Assembly: GCF_026790065.1 (NCBI RefSeq)
Contig: NZ_JALAMO010000001.1
Coordinates: 186,001 to 250,000, forward strand
Source of the DNA: Bacillus sp. N13C7
GTDB lineage: Bacteria; Bacillota; Bacilli; Bacillales; Bacillaceae
DNA: 64,000 bases
Reading direction: 5' to 3'
How positions within the stretch are numbered: position 1 is the stretch's first letter; the number at the start of each line of letters is the position of its first letter. A model generated the notes under the pieces. The model was not told the origin of the DNA, did no database searches, and was given only the letters and a program-made list of their open reading frames with translations. Positions 38,135 through 48,229 of the stretch are shown here, piece by piece. A program made the translations under genes and the position numbers.

Positions 38135-38515
38135 TTATTCCATCGGGCTGCAAATTTCGATATAATGTCCATCCGGGTCGGAAATATAGGCGACCGTCTG
38201 TCCCCACGGCTTCACTTTCGGCTCTCCAATAATCGTGACGCCTTGTTCTCTTACCCTTTTGATAACCTCTTCTACGTTTTCAGTGACAAACCCGATTTCA
38301 AATGTGTGTGAAGCAGATGCATCTGGAATGTCTAGCTGTGTGATTTCTCTGGCGCTTTCCCGCGTATTAAGCGCCAATATCGTAGATCCTGTTTCAAATT
38401 CAACATACGTTCCGTGTTCAGCACGAATCGGCAGCCCTAAAATATCCTTGTAAAAATGAACGGCCCGCTTGCTGTCGGATACGTATAGAATAAGATACTT
38501 CATTGATAGATTCAT
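38135..38515 (-). CDS. ysfE: VOC/glyoxalase-like protein YsfE
   Basis: 126 residues from ATG 38515, seven bases after GAGGAGG; a TTG two codons earlier overlaps that site. Vicinal-oxygen-chelate fold: beta-alpha-beta start [22 protein letters not shown] and C-terminal [12 protein letters not shown]. Possible metal ligands are the Glu of the final motif and earlier H/E residues. Could be a glyoxalase, dioxygenase or resistance protein; substrate unknown. It follows cstA closely and may be co-transcribed with it. Confidence 0.85.
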   Translation of the reverse strand: MNLSMKYLILYVSDSKRAVHFYKDILGLPIRAEHGTYVEFETGSTILALNTRESAREITQLDIPDASASHTFEIGFVTENVEEVIKRVREQGVTIIGEPKVKPWGQTVAYISDPDGHYIEICSPME

Positions 38516-38547
38516 GTCCAAACCTCCTCAAAATGTTCATTAACCTT

Positions 38548-40344
38548 CTATCCAGGGATAGATGCTTCCATCCTTAAGCTCGGATCTCTCCACATCTGCG
38601 CCCATTTTTTCACAGCTGCCACGATTATGATAAAGCCTAACAGCAGCATGATGATCGATAATACGCCATTCAAAACACTGTAGCCTGATGCTTCTGGATT
38701 CAGATACACATTGCGCACCATCCAATAGCCCGCATAATTGACAGTGACATATAAATAGGCAAGCGGGATAAGACAGGTCAAAATGTAACGGCGTTTATCG
38801 GCTATTTTCAGCACGATGGTCGCTCCGATAATCAGCCCTACTGAAGCCATCAGCTGGTTGGACACACCAAAGAGCGCCCAAATGGAACCGATATCCCCTG
38901 AATACAGCAAATAGCCCCACATCAAGCAGGCAAGCGCGCTGGCAAATACAGAGCCCGGAATCCAGTCAGTTTTCTTCAGCGGTTTATACACCTCTCCGAA
39001 GAAATCCTGTATCAAATAACGGGCGACCCGTGTGCCGGCGTCAATTGCCGTTAAAATAAATACCGCTTCAAACATAATGACAAATTGGAAGAAATATGAT
39101 GCCAAATGGCTGAAAAACGGCATTCCGGTAAAAATATAAGTCATTCCCACTGCAAGCGTGACGGCTCCCCCTGTTCTTCCTTCTAAATCCAAACCGATTT
39201 CCCTGCTCAATTCAGGCAAATGTACGACATCCATACCGAGCGTACGGAACACCTCTGGCGTGCTGTTAATTGCAAAGTAATCTGCAGGCTGCAAGGCGGT
39301 TGCCGCAATCAGCGCCATGATGCCGACAAGACACTCAACAAGCATTGCGCCGAATGCAACCGGCTTCATATCACTCCATTTATTCAGCATTTTCGGCGTC
39401 GTTCCTGAACCGACAAAGGCATGGAATCCAGAGATCGCACCGCAGGCGATGGTTATAGAAATGAATGGCCAGACGGGTCCTGCCAGCACCGGCCCTCCGC
39501 CTTTTACGAATTCTGTAAATGCAGGAAACGGGATGGACGGATTAACGACAAACACCCCTGCAATCAAAGCGATAAAAACACCGATTTTCATAAAGCTGCT
39601 TAAATAATCACGCGGTGCGAGCAGCAGCCAAACGGGAAGCGCCGCTGCAAAGAACGCATAAACAGGAAGCGCGATTGCAAGCGTTTTCGTATCTAGCGTT
39701 AAAAAGTCACCGAGCGCCGTAGTCTGCACCCATGGGCCGATAAAAACTCCTGCCATTAAAAAGAGAAAGCCGATCGTTGACGCAAGCTTTAAATTTCCCG
39801 TTTTCTTATAATATAAGCCCACACCCATCGCAATCGGGATCGTAATCCCTACCGCAAATGTCCCCCAGGGATTGCGTTCAAGCGCGTGCAGCACAACCAT
39901 CGACAGGCCCGCCATCGTAATCGTGATAATAAACAGCATAGACAGTCCGGTACAAAAGCCGGCAACAGGGCCGAGCTCGTCCTTGGCCACTTCCGACAGC
40001 GATTTTCCATTTTTGCGCATCGATGCAAACAGCACCACAATATCATGGACGGCTCCCCCGATTACCGCCCCGATTAACAGCCATAACAACCCCGGCAAAT
40101 AGCCAAACTGCGCCGCCAGAATCGGTCCGACCAGCGGCCCGGCCGCTGCGATCGCCGCAAAATGGTGGCCGAACGAAACCCATTTATTTGTAGGCACATA
40201 GTCTTTTCCATCCTCAAGCGCATGAGCAGGCGTCGGCTTGTCATCATTCACTTTGAGAACCTTCACCATCATAAATGTTCCGTATAAACGATAGGCGATA
40301 GCCAAAATACACATTGACGCTATCACGATTGTAACCGCATTCAT
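38548..40344 (-). CDS. cstA: carbon starvation protein CstA (peptide/pyruvate transporter family)
   Basis: 598 residues with about 16-18 hydrophobic segments. CstA family: GKDYVPTNKWVSFGHHFAAIAAAGPLVGPILAAQFGYLPG near residues 48-87, ALIGGAVHD-type second motif, and GGxxxFHxFVGSG-like GAISGFHAFVGSGTTPK near 305-320. Members import peptides or pyruvate and are induced on carbon starvation. Two pyruvate-type importers (CstA, PftAB) therefore lie in this window. Confidence 0.95.
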   Translation of the reverse strand: MNAVTIVIASMCILAIAYRLYGTFMMVKVLKVNDDKPTPAHALEDGKDYVPTNKWVSFGHHFAAIAAAGPLVGPILAAQFGYLPGLLWLLIGAVIGGAVHDIVVLFASMRKNGKSLSEVAKDELGPVAGFCTGLSMLFIITITMAGLSMVVLHALERNPWGTFAVGITIPIAMGVGLYYKKTGNLKLASTIGFLFLMAGVFIGPWVQTTALGDFLTLDTKTLAIALPVYAFFAAALPVWLLLAPRDYLSSFMKIGVFIALIAGVFVVNPSIPFPAFTEFVKGGGPVLAGPVWPFISITIACGAISGFHAFVGSGTTPKMLNKWSDMKPVAFGAMLVECLVGIMALIAATALQPADYFAINSTPEVFRTLGMDVVHLPELSREIGLDLEGRTGGAVTLAVGMTYIFTGMPFFSHLASYFFQFVIMFEAVFILTAIDAGTRVARYLIQDFFGEVYKPLKKTDWIPGSVFASALACLMWGYLLYSGDIGSIWALFGVSNQLMASVGLIIGATIVLKIADKRRYILTCLIPLAYLYVTVNYAGYWMVRNVYLNPEASGYSVLNGVLSIIMLLLGFIIIVAAVKKWAQMWRDPSLRMEASIPG

Positions 40345-40386
40345 TTTCTCCCATCCCCTTTGCTGTTTTTCATAAATATATCACAA

Positions 40387-40399
40387 TTTCATGATGAAA
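40387..40399. promoter_or_regulatory. 13-bp palindrome upstream of cstA
   Basis: TTTCATGATGAAA, a perfect inverted repeat 43-55 bases before the cstA start, close to a minus-strand TATATT. Could be an operator; no matching regulator known to me. Confidence 0.3.
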
Positions 40400-40420
40400 A
40401 GCGGTCATTTTTTCCTATAC

Positions 40421-40449
40421 AAAAAAGCCGGCTGGAATGGGCCGGCTTG
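40421..40449 (-). terminator. terminator of the PadR-DUF1700-DUF4097 cassette
   Basis: AAGCCGGCC / GGCCGGCTT-type hairpin followed by TTTTTT on the minus strand, a few bases after the DUF4097 stop. Confidence 0.88.
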
Positions 40450-40455
40450 AGACAG

Positions 40456-41349
40456 TTAGTTTAGTTCAATATCTCCAGATGTTGTACGAACTTTTAAATG
40501 GTTAGAGATCCCGCTATCACCTACATAACCTACAATACGGTGCTCTGATTTTTCTTTATAAAGGATTTGATCGAGATTGACCGAGGCATCACCGGAGTCA
40601 GCCTGAAAATCTACTGCCAAAGATGCCGGTTCTTTCTGATATTCTACGGACACATCTCCGCTCGTTGTATTGATGCTGATGTCTTCGTTCTCTTGCCCCT
40701 GAAGAAGATCAATATCCCCGGAGGTTGTCTTATAGCTCAGCTTTTTAGATGTTGTGCGGCTGCTTTTTATTGATCCGCTTGTTGTCTTTACCTCACCTTG
40801 CCCCAATGAATTTTGGTCTGCTTGAACATCTCCGCTCGTTGTTTTTAATGTCATCTCGTTTTTGATACGTGAGTCCTTCAGCTCAATATCTCCTGATGTA
40901 GAGTCAGCCGCTGATTGATCCGTTTGCACATTTTCAATTAGAATATCGCCAGAGGTTGTCGTTACGGTTATCTCGTCATACTTCTTTTCCGGAATAATGA
41001 TTGTGATTTTCATATCCTTTTCGCTGCTCCACGGTATAAAGGAGATGCTATTCCTGTGCTCTTTTTGGTTAATCGTTAACGATTTGCCATCTTGGCTCAC
41101 GTCGAATAGCTTTTTGCTTTTATCACTGACTTTTCCTTGAGCAGCTACCTGAATATCATCTGTTTGCCCGCTTTTGACCTCTGCATCCAGCGAGCTCGTT
41201 GTTACCTTCATTTTTTTAATATCTGCAGCTTCATAGATTTCAGCAGCTTTCACCTTTTCATTTGTAAAATCTGAGGCAACTGCAGAGATGACAGCTCCGA
41301 TTACCCCAACTGCAAATACTGCGATCAATCCAATTATGATCTTTTTCAT
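40456..41349 (-). CDS. DUF4097 surface protein with T-T-S-G-D repeats
   Basis: 297 residues. An N-terminal hydrophobic segment (about 4-24) is a signal peptide or membrane anchor. Residues about 45-140 form a lead domain. The C-terminal half carries eight repeats of about 20 residues centred on (T)TSGD(I/V) (TTTSGDILI, DSTSGDIEL, KTTSGDVQA, KTTSGSIKS, KTTSGDIDL, NTTSGDVSV, QADSGDASV, RTTSGDIEL), expected to make a beta-helix outside the membrane. This is the DUF4097 family, to which LiaG and YvlB of B. subtilis belong. The start overlaps the DUF1700 stop by 4 bases. Function unknown. Confidence 0.85.
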   Translation of the reverse strand: MKKIIIGLIAVFAVGVIGAVISAVASDFTNEKVKAAEIYEAADIKKMKVTTSSLDAEVKSGQTDDIQVAAQGKVSDKSKKLFDVSQDGKSLTINQKEHRNSISFIPWSSEKDMKITIIIPEKKYDEITVTTTSGDILIENVQTDQSAADSTSGDIELKDSRIKNEMTLKTTSGDVQADQNSLGQGEVKTTSGSIKSSRTTSKKLSYKTTSGDIDLLQGQENEDISINTTSGDVSVEYQKEPASLAVDFQADSGDASVNLDQILYKEKSEHRIVGYVGDSGISNHLKVRTTSGDIELN

Positions 41350-41900
41350 GCCTGCGCCCCCGTCACTAGCTTTAGATTGTATCTGATATACCGTAAACTC
41401 ATGCTATACAGCAGCTTGCCTAAATACCAAAGCCCTATACAAGATAGCAGCCCCAGACTGCCAAATGCGAGCGATAAAAAGAACTCCAGCATCATGTGCG
41501 TATTCGTTTGAAACATTACCATGCCGACAAACATAATCGGTGACACAGAAAGTGCAAGCGCCGCCCCGCATAGACCCACGTATACTCCAAAAATGCCAAT
41601 AGCCGGTCCCAGCACGAAAATCAAATTTAAGATGCTTACCGCTGCTGCTGAACAGACCATGTGAAAGAGGTTCTTCTTAGGGCGCTGCAATGCTGGGGCA
41701 GTTTCTGTGACATCGGGCACCAATTCCTTTGCAATTTGTTTTGGAGAGCCGAGTTCTCTGATGATGTCAGCTTCTAGCCTGCCTTCTTTCATCCCTTCGG
41801 TAATATGTTCTTCAAAATCAAATAAGACCTCATTCCGCTCTTCTTCAGATAGCGGCTGTAACGCTTTACTTAACTCCTGTAAAAACAATTTTTGATTCAT
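41346..41900 (-). CDS. DUF1700 (HAAS domain) membrane protein
   Basis: 184 residues. The N-terminal 55 residues (FLQELSKALQPLSEEERNEVLFDFEEHITEGMKEGRLEADIIRELGSPKQIAKEL) are a HAAS-type helical domain. Then come three or four hydrophobic segments at about 82-105, 107-135 and 138-170. The HAAS domain is thought to bind the partner PadR regulator. Start and stop overlap its neighbours by 4 bases each (ATGA), so PadR, DUF1700 and DUF4097 are translationally coupled. Confidence 0.85.
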   Translation of the reverse strand: MNQKLFLQELSKALQPLSEEERNEVLFDFEEHITEGMKEGRLEADIIRELGSPKQIAKELVPDVTETAPALQRPKKNLFHMVCSAAAVSILNLIFVLGPAIGIFGVYVGLCGAALALSVSPIMFVGMVMFQTNTHMMLEFFLSLAFGSLGLLSCIGLWYLGKLLYSMSLRYIRYNLKLVTGAQA

Positions 41901-42223
41901 CGTTCTCCTCCCCTTGCCGCATCAATGATTTGATTGACAGACGCTGTGAACTGATCCCATTCTGCCAGCAGCAATTTCATTCGCATGAAACCAAGCTTTG
42001 ACATCGTGTAATATTTTCTGGCAGGCCCTTCGGAAGACGGCGCCATATATGTTTCTAAATACTCTTCTTTCGTCAGTCTTCTGAGGAGAGGATATAAGGT
42101 GCCTTCTGCAATCGCCATGTGCCTGGAAATGTTTTGAGAAAGCTCATAACCGTATTGGTCTTTTTCAGATAGTAATACGAGCACACATAGCTCCAATGCT
42201 CCCTTTTTAAATTGAGCATTCAT
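41897..42223 (-). CDS. PadR-family transcriptional regulator
   Basis: 108 residues from ATG 42223, eight bases after AGGAGG (ATG 42226 is three bases earlier and also possible; the longer frame to 42265 is not supported). PadR winged helix: FKKGALELCVLVLLSEKDQYGYELSQNISRHM and GTLYPLLRRLTKEEYLETY (residues about 4-60). The C-terminal helix for dimerisation is short, as in PadR subfamily 2. First gene of the cassette, with its own promoter; probably autoregulatory. Confidence 0.92.
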   Translation of the reverse strand: MNAQFKKGALELCVLVLLSEKDQYGYELSQNISRHMAIAEGTLYPLLRRLTKEEYLETYMAPSSEGPARKYYTMSKLGFMRMKLLLAEWDQFTASVNQIIDAARGGER

Positions 42224-42276
42224 CATAAGATCCTCCTTGAGACCTATATTGTTTATTTTTTCCACTAACTAACCAT

Positions 42277-42305
42277 ATAGTATCATCCACTACTGAACAT
42301 TGCAA
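42277..42305 (-). promoter_or_regulatory. promoter of the PadR cassette
   Basis: TTGCAA (42300-42305), 17-base spacer, TACTAT (42277-42282) on the minus strand. ACTATATGGTTAGT with inverted ACTA/TAGT ends overlaps the -10 and could be the PadR operator. Confidence 0.7.
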
Positions 42306-42327
42306 GGTACTGAATCATATCTACTCA

Positions 42328-42366
42328 AAAAAGAAAAACCGGAGAGTGATCTCCGGTTTTTCTTTC
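42328..42366 (-). terminator. terminator of the ara operon
   Basis: AAAAACCGGAGA / TCTCCGGTTTTT hairpin and T-run on the minus strand, two bases after the abfA stop. It isolates the PadR cassette from the ara operon. Confidence 0.9.
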
Positions 42367-42368
42367 TC

Positions 42369-43886
<1,518 letters not shown>

Positions 43887-43889
43887 TCA

Positions 43890-44735
43890 TTAACCTTTGA
43901 CTCCCCCTACCGTCAGGCCGGAGATAAAGTACTTTTGGAAAAACAAGAAAATGATAATGACCGGCAAAATGGCAAATACTGAGCCGGATATGAGCATGTC
44001 ATAGTTGTTTCCATATGGGCTCAGCAAGCTGGACAGCCCAATTGGAAGCGTAAACATTTCTTTCGAGCGAAGCACAATCAGCGGCCATAAGAAGTTGTTC
44101 CAGCTGTTTAAGGACTGAAGGATGATCATCGCTCCAAAAGCCGGTTTCATCAGCGGCGCCATAATCCTGAAAAAGATGCCGAATTCCGTACAGCCGTCCA
44201 TCCTTGCAGAGTCGAGCAGATCTCTGGGCAGACCAAGCGCATATTGCCTGAAAAAGAAAACAGCAACAGGTGAAACGATGAACGGCAAAATGACACCTGT
44301 ATATGAATCGATCAAGTGCAGTCCGACTGTAAGCTTAAACAGAGGAAGCATCATCACTTCAAGCGGAACCATCATAATAATCAGCACAAGAACAAAGATG
44401 ATATTTCTTCCCTTAAAATCATAAACTGCAAGCCCGTACCCGATCATCGAAGAAAAAAACAAAGTGAGCACGGTCGTGAAAAGCCCAAGCACAAGACTGT
44501 TAAAAAACCATTTGAAATAAATGCTGCCGCCGTTAAACAGAAATGTATAATTATCAAGACTCATCACCTTAGGATCAATGTCAAGATTCAGCCCGACACG
44601 CAAAAGTTCAGATGACGGCTTTAATGATCCTAAAAGCAAACAGAAAATCGGAAAAATATACAATAGGCTCAGCATCATAAAAAATAGGGTCAGCGCGATT
44701 CTGTAAACGCTAAACTGAGGACTGTGCCGCAACAT
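43890..44735 (-). CDS. araQ: arabino-oligosaccharide ABC permease AraQ
   Basis: 281 residues, six membrane segments, MalG-type permease with the EAA loop DSARMDGCTEFGIFFRIMAPLMKPAFGAM near residues 175-205. Together with AraP it forms the channel of the AraNPQ importer for alpha-1,5-arabino-oligosaccharides. No ATPase is encoded nearby; in B. subtilis the shared ATPase MsmX powers this system. Directly abuts araP. Confidence 0.95.
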   Translation of the reverse strand: MLRHSPQFSVYRIALTLFFMMLSLLYIFPIFCLLLGSLKPSSELLRVGLNLDIDPKVMSLDNYTFLFNGGSIYFKWFFNSLVLGLFTTVLTLFFSSMIGYGLAVYDFKGRNIIFVLVLIIMMVPLEVMMLPLFKLTVGLHLIDSYTGVILPFIVSPVAVFFFRQYALGLPRDLLDSARMDGCTEFGIFFRIMAPLMKPAFGAMIILQSLNSWNNFLWPLIVLRSKEMFTLPIGLSSLLSPYGNNYDMLISGSVFAILPVIIIFLFFQKYFISGLTVGGVKG

Positions 44736-45677
44736 TTATCCCTCCCCCTTAAACGAGCCTGACAGCTTTAATGAAATCAGGCTGACAACAAGGATCACAA
44801 TCAAAAGCACAATGCCGATGGCCGCTCCGTAGCCCATTTCATTGTAAGCAAGCCCCTGCTGATACAAATATCCGACAAGCGTCAGACCGATATTACCCGG
44901 GGAATTATTCTGCCAAAGGACGTAGCTTTCCTCAAACATCCTGAATCCGCCGATGATGCTGATGGTCAGCACATATACAGTAACAGGCTTGAGGAATGGA
45001 AGCGTGATGTGCATAAATTTTTTCATCGTATTCGCTCCGTCAATATCAGCGGCTTCGTACAGCTCTTTCGGCACATTTTGCAAACCGGCCAAAAAGTATA
45101 GGATGTTAATTCCCATCCATCTCCACGAAGCAAGCAGCACCATCAGAAACATGCCGGTATGTTCATTGTTCATCCAGTTCTGAGGTGAAAAGCCAAGTTT
45201 GAGTAAGATGGAATTGGCCAGAGACGTTTCCATTTCTCCGAAGATCAGCCGAAAAATGATTCCCGCCACAATGGTGGAGGTCAATGCCGGGATGAATAAC
45301 GCTGATTTGAATATATTTCTGAATTTGACCAGCTTTGAATTCAGGAATATGGCCAGAAGCAATGGGACAGGAATCAGCACGATCAGCGTCCAAAAGGTGT
45401 ATTCCAGCGTATTCCAAAGGGCGGTATAGAACGTCGGATTGTTTAGCGCAGTGTAATTGGACAATCCGACAAACGTCACCTCTCCCGGCAATATTCTTTG
45501 AAAGCTCATGATGAAGACACTAATGATGGGGTATAGAAAAAATACGAGAAAGGATAAAATGAAAGGCGCTGTAAACAGATAGGGCGCCGCTTTTTTCGAA
45601 TAAAACAGATCTCGCCAGCCTGATTGTTTCGATGCTGAAGGAACGGGATGAACCGTTCCCGTTTTCACAGGTTTCAT
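44736..45677 (-). CDS. araP: arabino-oligosaccharide ABC permease AraP
   Basis: 313 residues, MalF/UgpA-type permease with six membrane segments (first at about 35-55) and the EAA loop YEAADIDGANTMKKFMHITLPFLKPV near 212-237. Partner of AraQ. Its stop touches the araQ start. Confidence 0.95.
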   Translation of the reverse strand: MKPVKTGTVHPVPSASKQSGWRDLFYSKKAAPYLFTAPFILSFLVFFLYPIISVFIMSFQRILPGEVTFVGLSNYTALNNPTFYTALWNTLEYTFWTLIVLIPVPLLLAIFLNSKLVKFRNIFKSALFIPALTSTIVAGIIFRLIFGEMETSLANSILLKLGFSPQNWMNNEHTGMFLMVLLASWRWMGINILYFLAGLQNVPKELYEAADIDGANTMKKFMHITLPFLKPVTVYVLTISIIGGFRMFEESYVLWQNNSPGNIGLTLVGYLYQQGLAYNEMGYGAAIGIVLLIVILVVSLISLKLSGSFKGEG

Positions 45678-45712
45678 GAGAACCTCCCCGCTTTCACTTT
45701 TTGAATGGGATT

Positions 45713-47014
45713 CTATTTCTGTTTCAGTTCACCTGCCGCTCTGTCCAAGGCTTGTTTAGGCGTTTTTTGCTGAGATTTAAGTGCGTCGAACAATACGCTT
45801 CTGTTGACAAGGTCTGAAGCCTTGGCAAAATCCTCATGTAAATAAATCGGATTGATTTCATCCTTGATATCGAGCAGCACAGAAAAAATGCCTGTTCCGT
45901 TTTGGAAATAATCAGTGTATTTGTTTTTCTCTTTCAATTCATTGGAGCTCCAGACATCCCAGCGAAGCGGGTCAAATCCGAGTACACTCCAGAGCTTTTT
46001 GTTTCCTTCTTTAGAGCCCTTCGCAAAAGCCAAAAACTCTTTTGCTAATTCAACATGCTTGGCTTGCTTCGGCACAATAGTTGCCGTACCGCCCAAACCT
46101 GCTGAACGGTCGCCCCCCTCTTTCCATGCCGGAAGCGGCCTGATGGCAATCTTCCCTTTCAGATCAGGCATATAATCTATGAATCTTCCCATATACCAAA
46201 TCGGCATCAGAACGGAAGCGGCCCCGCCTTGGTTCATAAAGCCGTAATATTCTTCACTGTGATGCCCGCCGCCCGGCGCAGGTATCATCGTTTTATCATT
46301 GATCATGTCTTTTAAATATTGAAGTGTTTTGACGTTGGTGTCATTATTGAGGATCAGCTTGCCGTTTTTATCAAAATAGCCTGAGTTTTGCTGTGAAATC
46401 ATGGATAAGAACGTTCCGGAATCGTTCGTTTCTACCGTTCCCATCGGCTTACCGGTTACTTTGCGCACTTTCTGTCCGGCTTTATGGTAATCATCCCATG
46501 TTTTAATATCATCAGGATTGACGCCAGCTTTTTTCATCACATCCATGTTATAAAACATGACTGTCGTCCCTACATGCGTATCCAGCCCATAAAGCTTGCC
46601 GTTTTTGCTGTACAGGGTAAGCCGCGCCTCAACGAATTTATCGCGGTCCTTTTCAATCAGCGGAGTCAGGTCGGCAAGCGGAATATCAGAGCCCTTCAAA
46701 AAGTTTGAAAAACGGGCCAATTCGATATCGGCAATATCAGGAACGCCTTCTCCCGCAATTAAGGAGATCGACAAGTTATCGTGCATTTGCCCATACGGAT
46801 AAACAACCGTATTCAGCTTAATTTTGCGGTCAGGATTTTTTTTGTTCCATTCCTTCACCATCTCCACATAAAACTGCTCATGAAGTCCGTTAAATGTCCA
46901 AAAGGTCAGCTCAGTTTCACCCGATTTTCCGGATGATCGTTCTGCTGAACACCCAGCAATGATTAATGTCAGCAGCATCATGAGCACAAGAAAACAGGCA
47001 GTCATTTTTTTCAT
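45713..47014 (-). CDS. araN: arabino-oligosaccharide-binding lipoprotein AraN
   Basis: 433 residues from ATG 47014 (AAGGGG upstream). Lipobox LIIAGC, lipid cysteine at residue 22, so anchored to the outer face of the membrane. Type 1 extracellular solute-binding protein fold with ELTFWTFNGLHEQFY near residue 40, PDIADIELARFSNF near 105 and LAKEFLAFAKGSKEG near 320. Captures arabino-oligosaccharides made by AbnA and passes them to AraPQ. Confidence 0.96.
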   Translation of the reverse strand: MKKMTACFLVLMMLLTLIIAGCSAERSSGKSGETELTFWTFNGLHEQFYVEMVKEWNKKNPDRKIKLNTVVYPYGQMHDNLSISLIAGEGVPDIADIELARFSNFLKGSDIPLADLTPLIEKDRDKFVEARLTLYSKNGKLYGLDTHVGTTVMFYNMDVMKKAGVNPDDIKTWDDYHKAGQKVRKVTGKPMGTVETNDSGTFLSMISQQNSGYFDKNGKLILNNDTNVKTLQYLKDMINDKTMIPAPGGGHHSEEYYGFMNQGGAASVLMPIWYMGRFIDYMPDLKGKIAIRPLPAWKEGGDRSAGLGGTATIVPKQAKHVELAKEFLAFAKGSKEGNKKLWSVLGFDPLRWDVWSSNELKEKNKYTDYFQNGTGIFSVLLDIKDEINPIYLHEDFAKASDLVNRSVLFDALKSQQKTPKQALDRAAGELKQK

Positions 47015-47044
47015 CTGCGTTACCCCTTCCATTCGAGGTGCGGG

Positions 47045-48229
47045 CTATTCATATAGACCATGATTGATCAGCGTTTTGTTTTCATTGATAATTCTTAATC
47101 CGGTGCAGCGGTCTCTTAAGGTGTGGGCGTGTCTAAAGGCATTCTTGACGGAATCCTGCCCGACACCGATTTCGCCAAAAGACGCAGGGCCTCCGGCTGA
47201 TCTCAGCCAATCGGCCAGCACTTCTCCTTTCGGGAGCGTTTCATAAGCCGATTGAATGGCTTCCCGACGGCCCGGAGAAAATTCGTTTAGCCCGTCATCC
47301 TGAGCGAGTTTTCTATAAGTGTCAGTTAATAAAACAGCAGCACAGCCCACCTTTGCCCCATGAAGAATCTGAGGACGGTTTTTCTCCATTAATTCCATCT
47401 CAATCCAGTGAGAAATATGATGTTCTCCGCCTGATGCCGGGCGGGAATGATCTAAGGCCAGCATGACAAGCCCCGATACAATTAAAGACTCCATTAAAAC
47501 CCGTATGCCTGTTTCGGTTTTCATCGCAATGTCTTCTGTGTGTGCGATACAGGCATCAAGCGCCTCCTGAACGATCTTAGCCCCTGTGGGAGAATAAGGC
47601 TCGCCTGCAAGATGTCTGGAGATTTCCCAATCAGCTAAAGACGTGATTTTACCGAGCATGTCACCAAACCCCGCCGCCACCATTGACTGGGGTGCCGCTT
47701 TTAATAGATCCAGATCAGCGAACAGCGCAGACGGAGCCTTTGTTTGAATGGTTGTTTTCGTTCCGTATAAAATAATTGGCGCCCCGGCTGATGTAAATCC
47801 GTCTACTGATGGAGCAGTCGGATAGGAAATAAACGGCAAATTCCTCTGAAACGCCGCAAAGCGCACGATATCGTGAATCGTGCCCGAGCCGACTGCGATC
47901 ATGACATCTGTTGTTTTTTTCGTATGGATCAGTGCATGAATGAGCGATCGTTCATCAGCCACTACATCTCCGGCTTCATTTTCCGGAATAATCAGGCATT
48001 TGGCCTGGAATCCTTCTTGATTCAAGCGGTCTTCCAAATCAATTCCTGCAATGCGATGTGTATTCGAGTCACACACTAGCACGATCTGTTTGTAATTTTT
48101 TCTTTTTACATACTCTAAAAGCGAATCGGCTGCTTGTTTTTCAAGAGCAATTTCTTCCATTTCGATAGGAAACGTCTTTTCTCCGGCTTGTTCAAAAGCA
48201 CGCTGAACGTCAGCTGCGATACGATTCAT
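47045..48229 (-). CDS. araM: sn-glycerol-1-phosphate dehydrogenase AraM
   Basis: 394 residues, iron-alcohol-dehydrogenase/EgsA-like fold. Nucleotide-binding VAVGSGTIHDIVRFAA near 120-135, substrate region SYPTAPSVDGFTSAGAPI near 147, metal ligands expected in GFGDMLGK, HHISHWIE and HGAKVG. In B. subtilis AraM makes glycerol-1-phosphate, used for an archaea-type ether lipid; it is not needed for arabinose use. Its start overlaps the araL stop by 4 bases. Confidence 0.95.
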   Translation of the reverse strand: MNRIAADVQRAFEQAGEKTFPIEMEEIALEKQAADSLLEYVKRKNYKQIVLVCDSNTHRIAGIDLEDRLNQEGFQAKCLIIPENEAGDVVADERSLIHALIHTKKTTDVMIAVGSGTIHDIVRFAAFQRNLPFISYPTAPSVDGFTSAGAPIILYGTKTTIQTKAPSALFADLDLLKAAPQSMVAAGFGDMLGKITSLADWEISRHLAGEPYSPTGAKIVQEALDACIAHTEDIAMKTETGIRVLMESLIVSGLVMLALDHSRPASGGEHHISHWIEMELMEKNRPQILHGAKVGCAAVLLTDTYRKLAQDDGLNEFSPGRREAIQSAYETLPKGEVLADWLRSAGGPASFGEIGVGQDSVKNAFRHAHTLRDRCTGLRIINENKTLINHGLYE

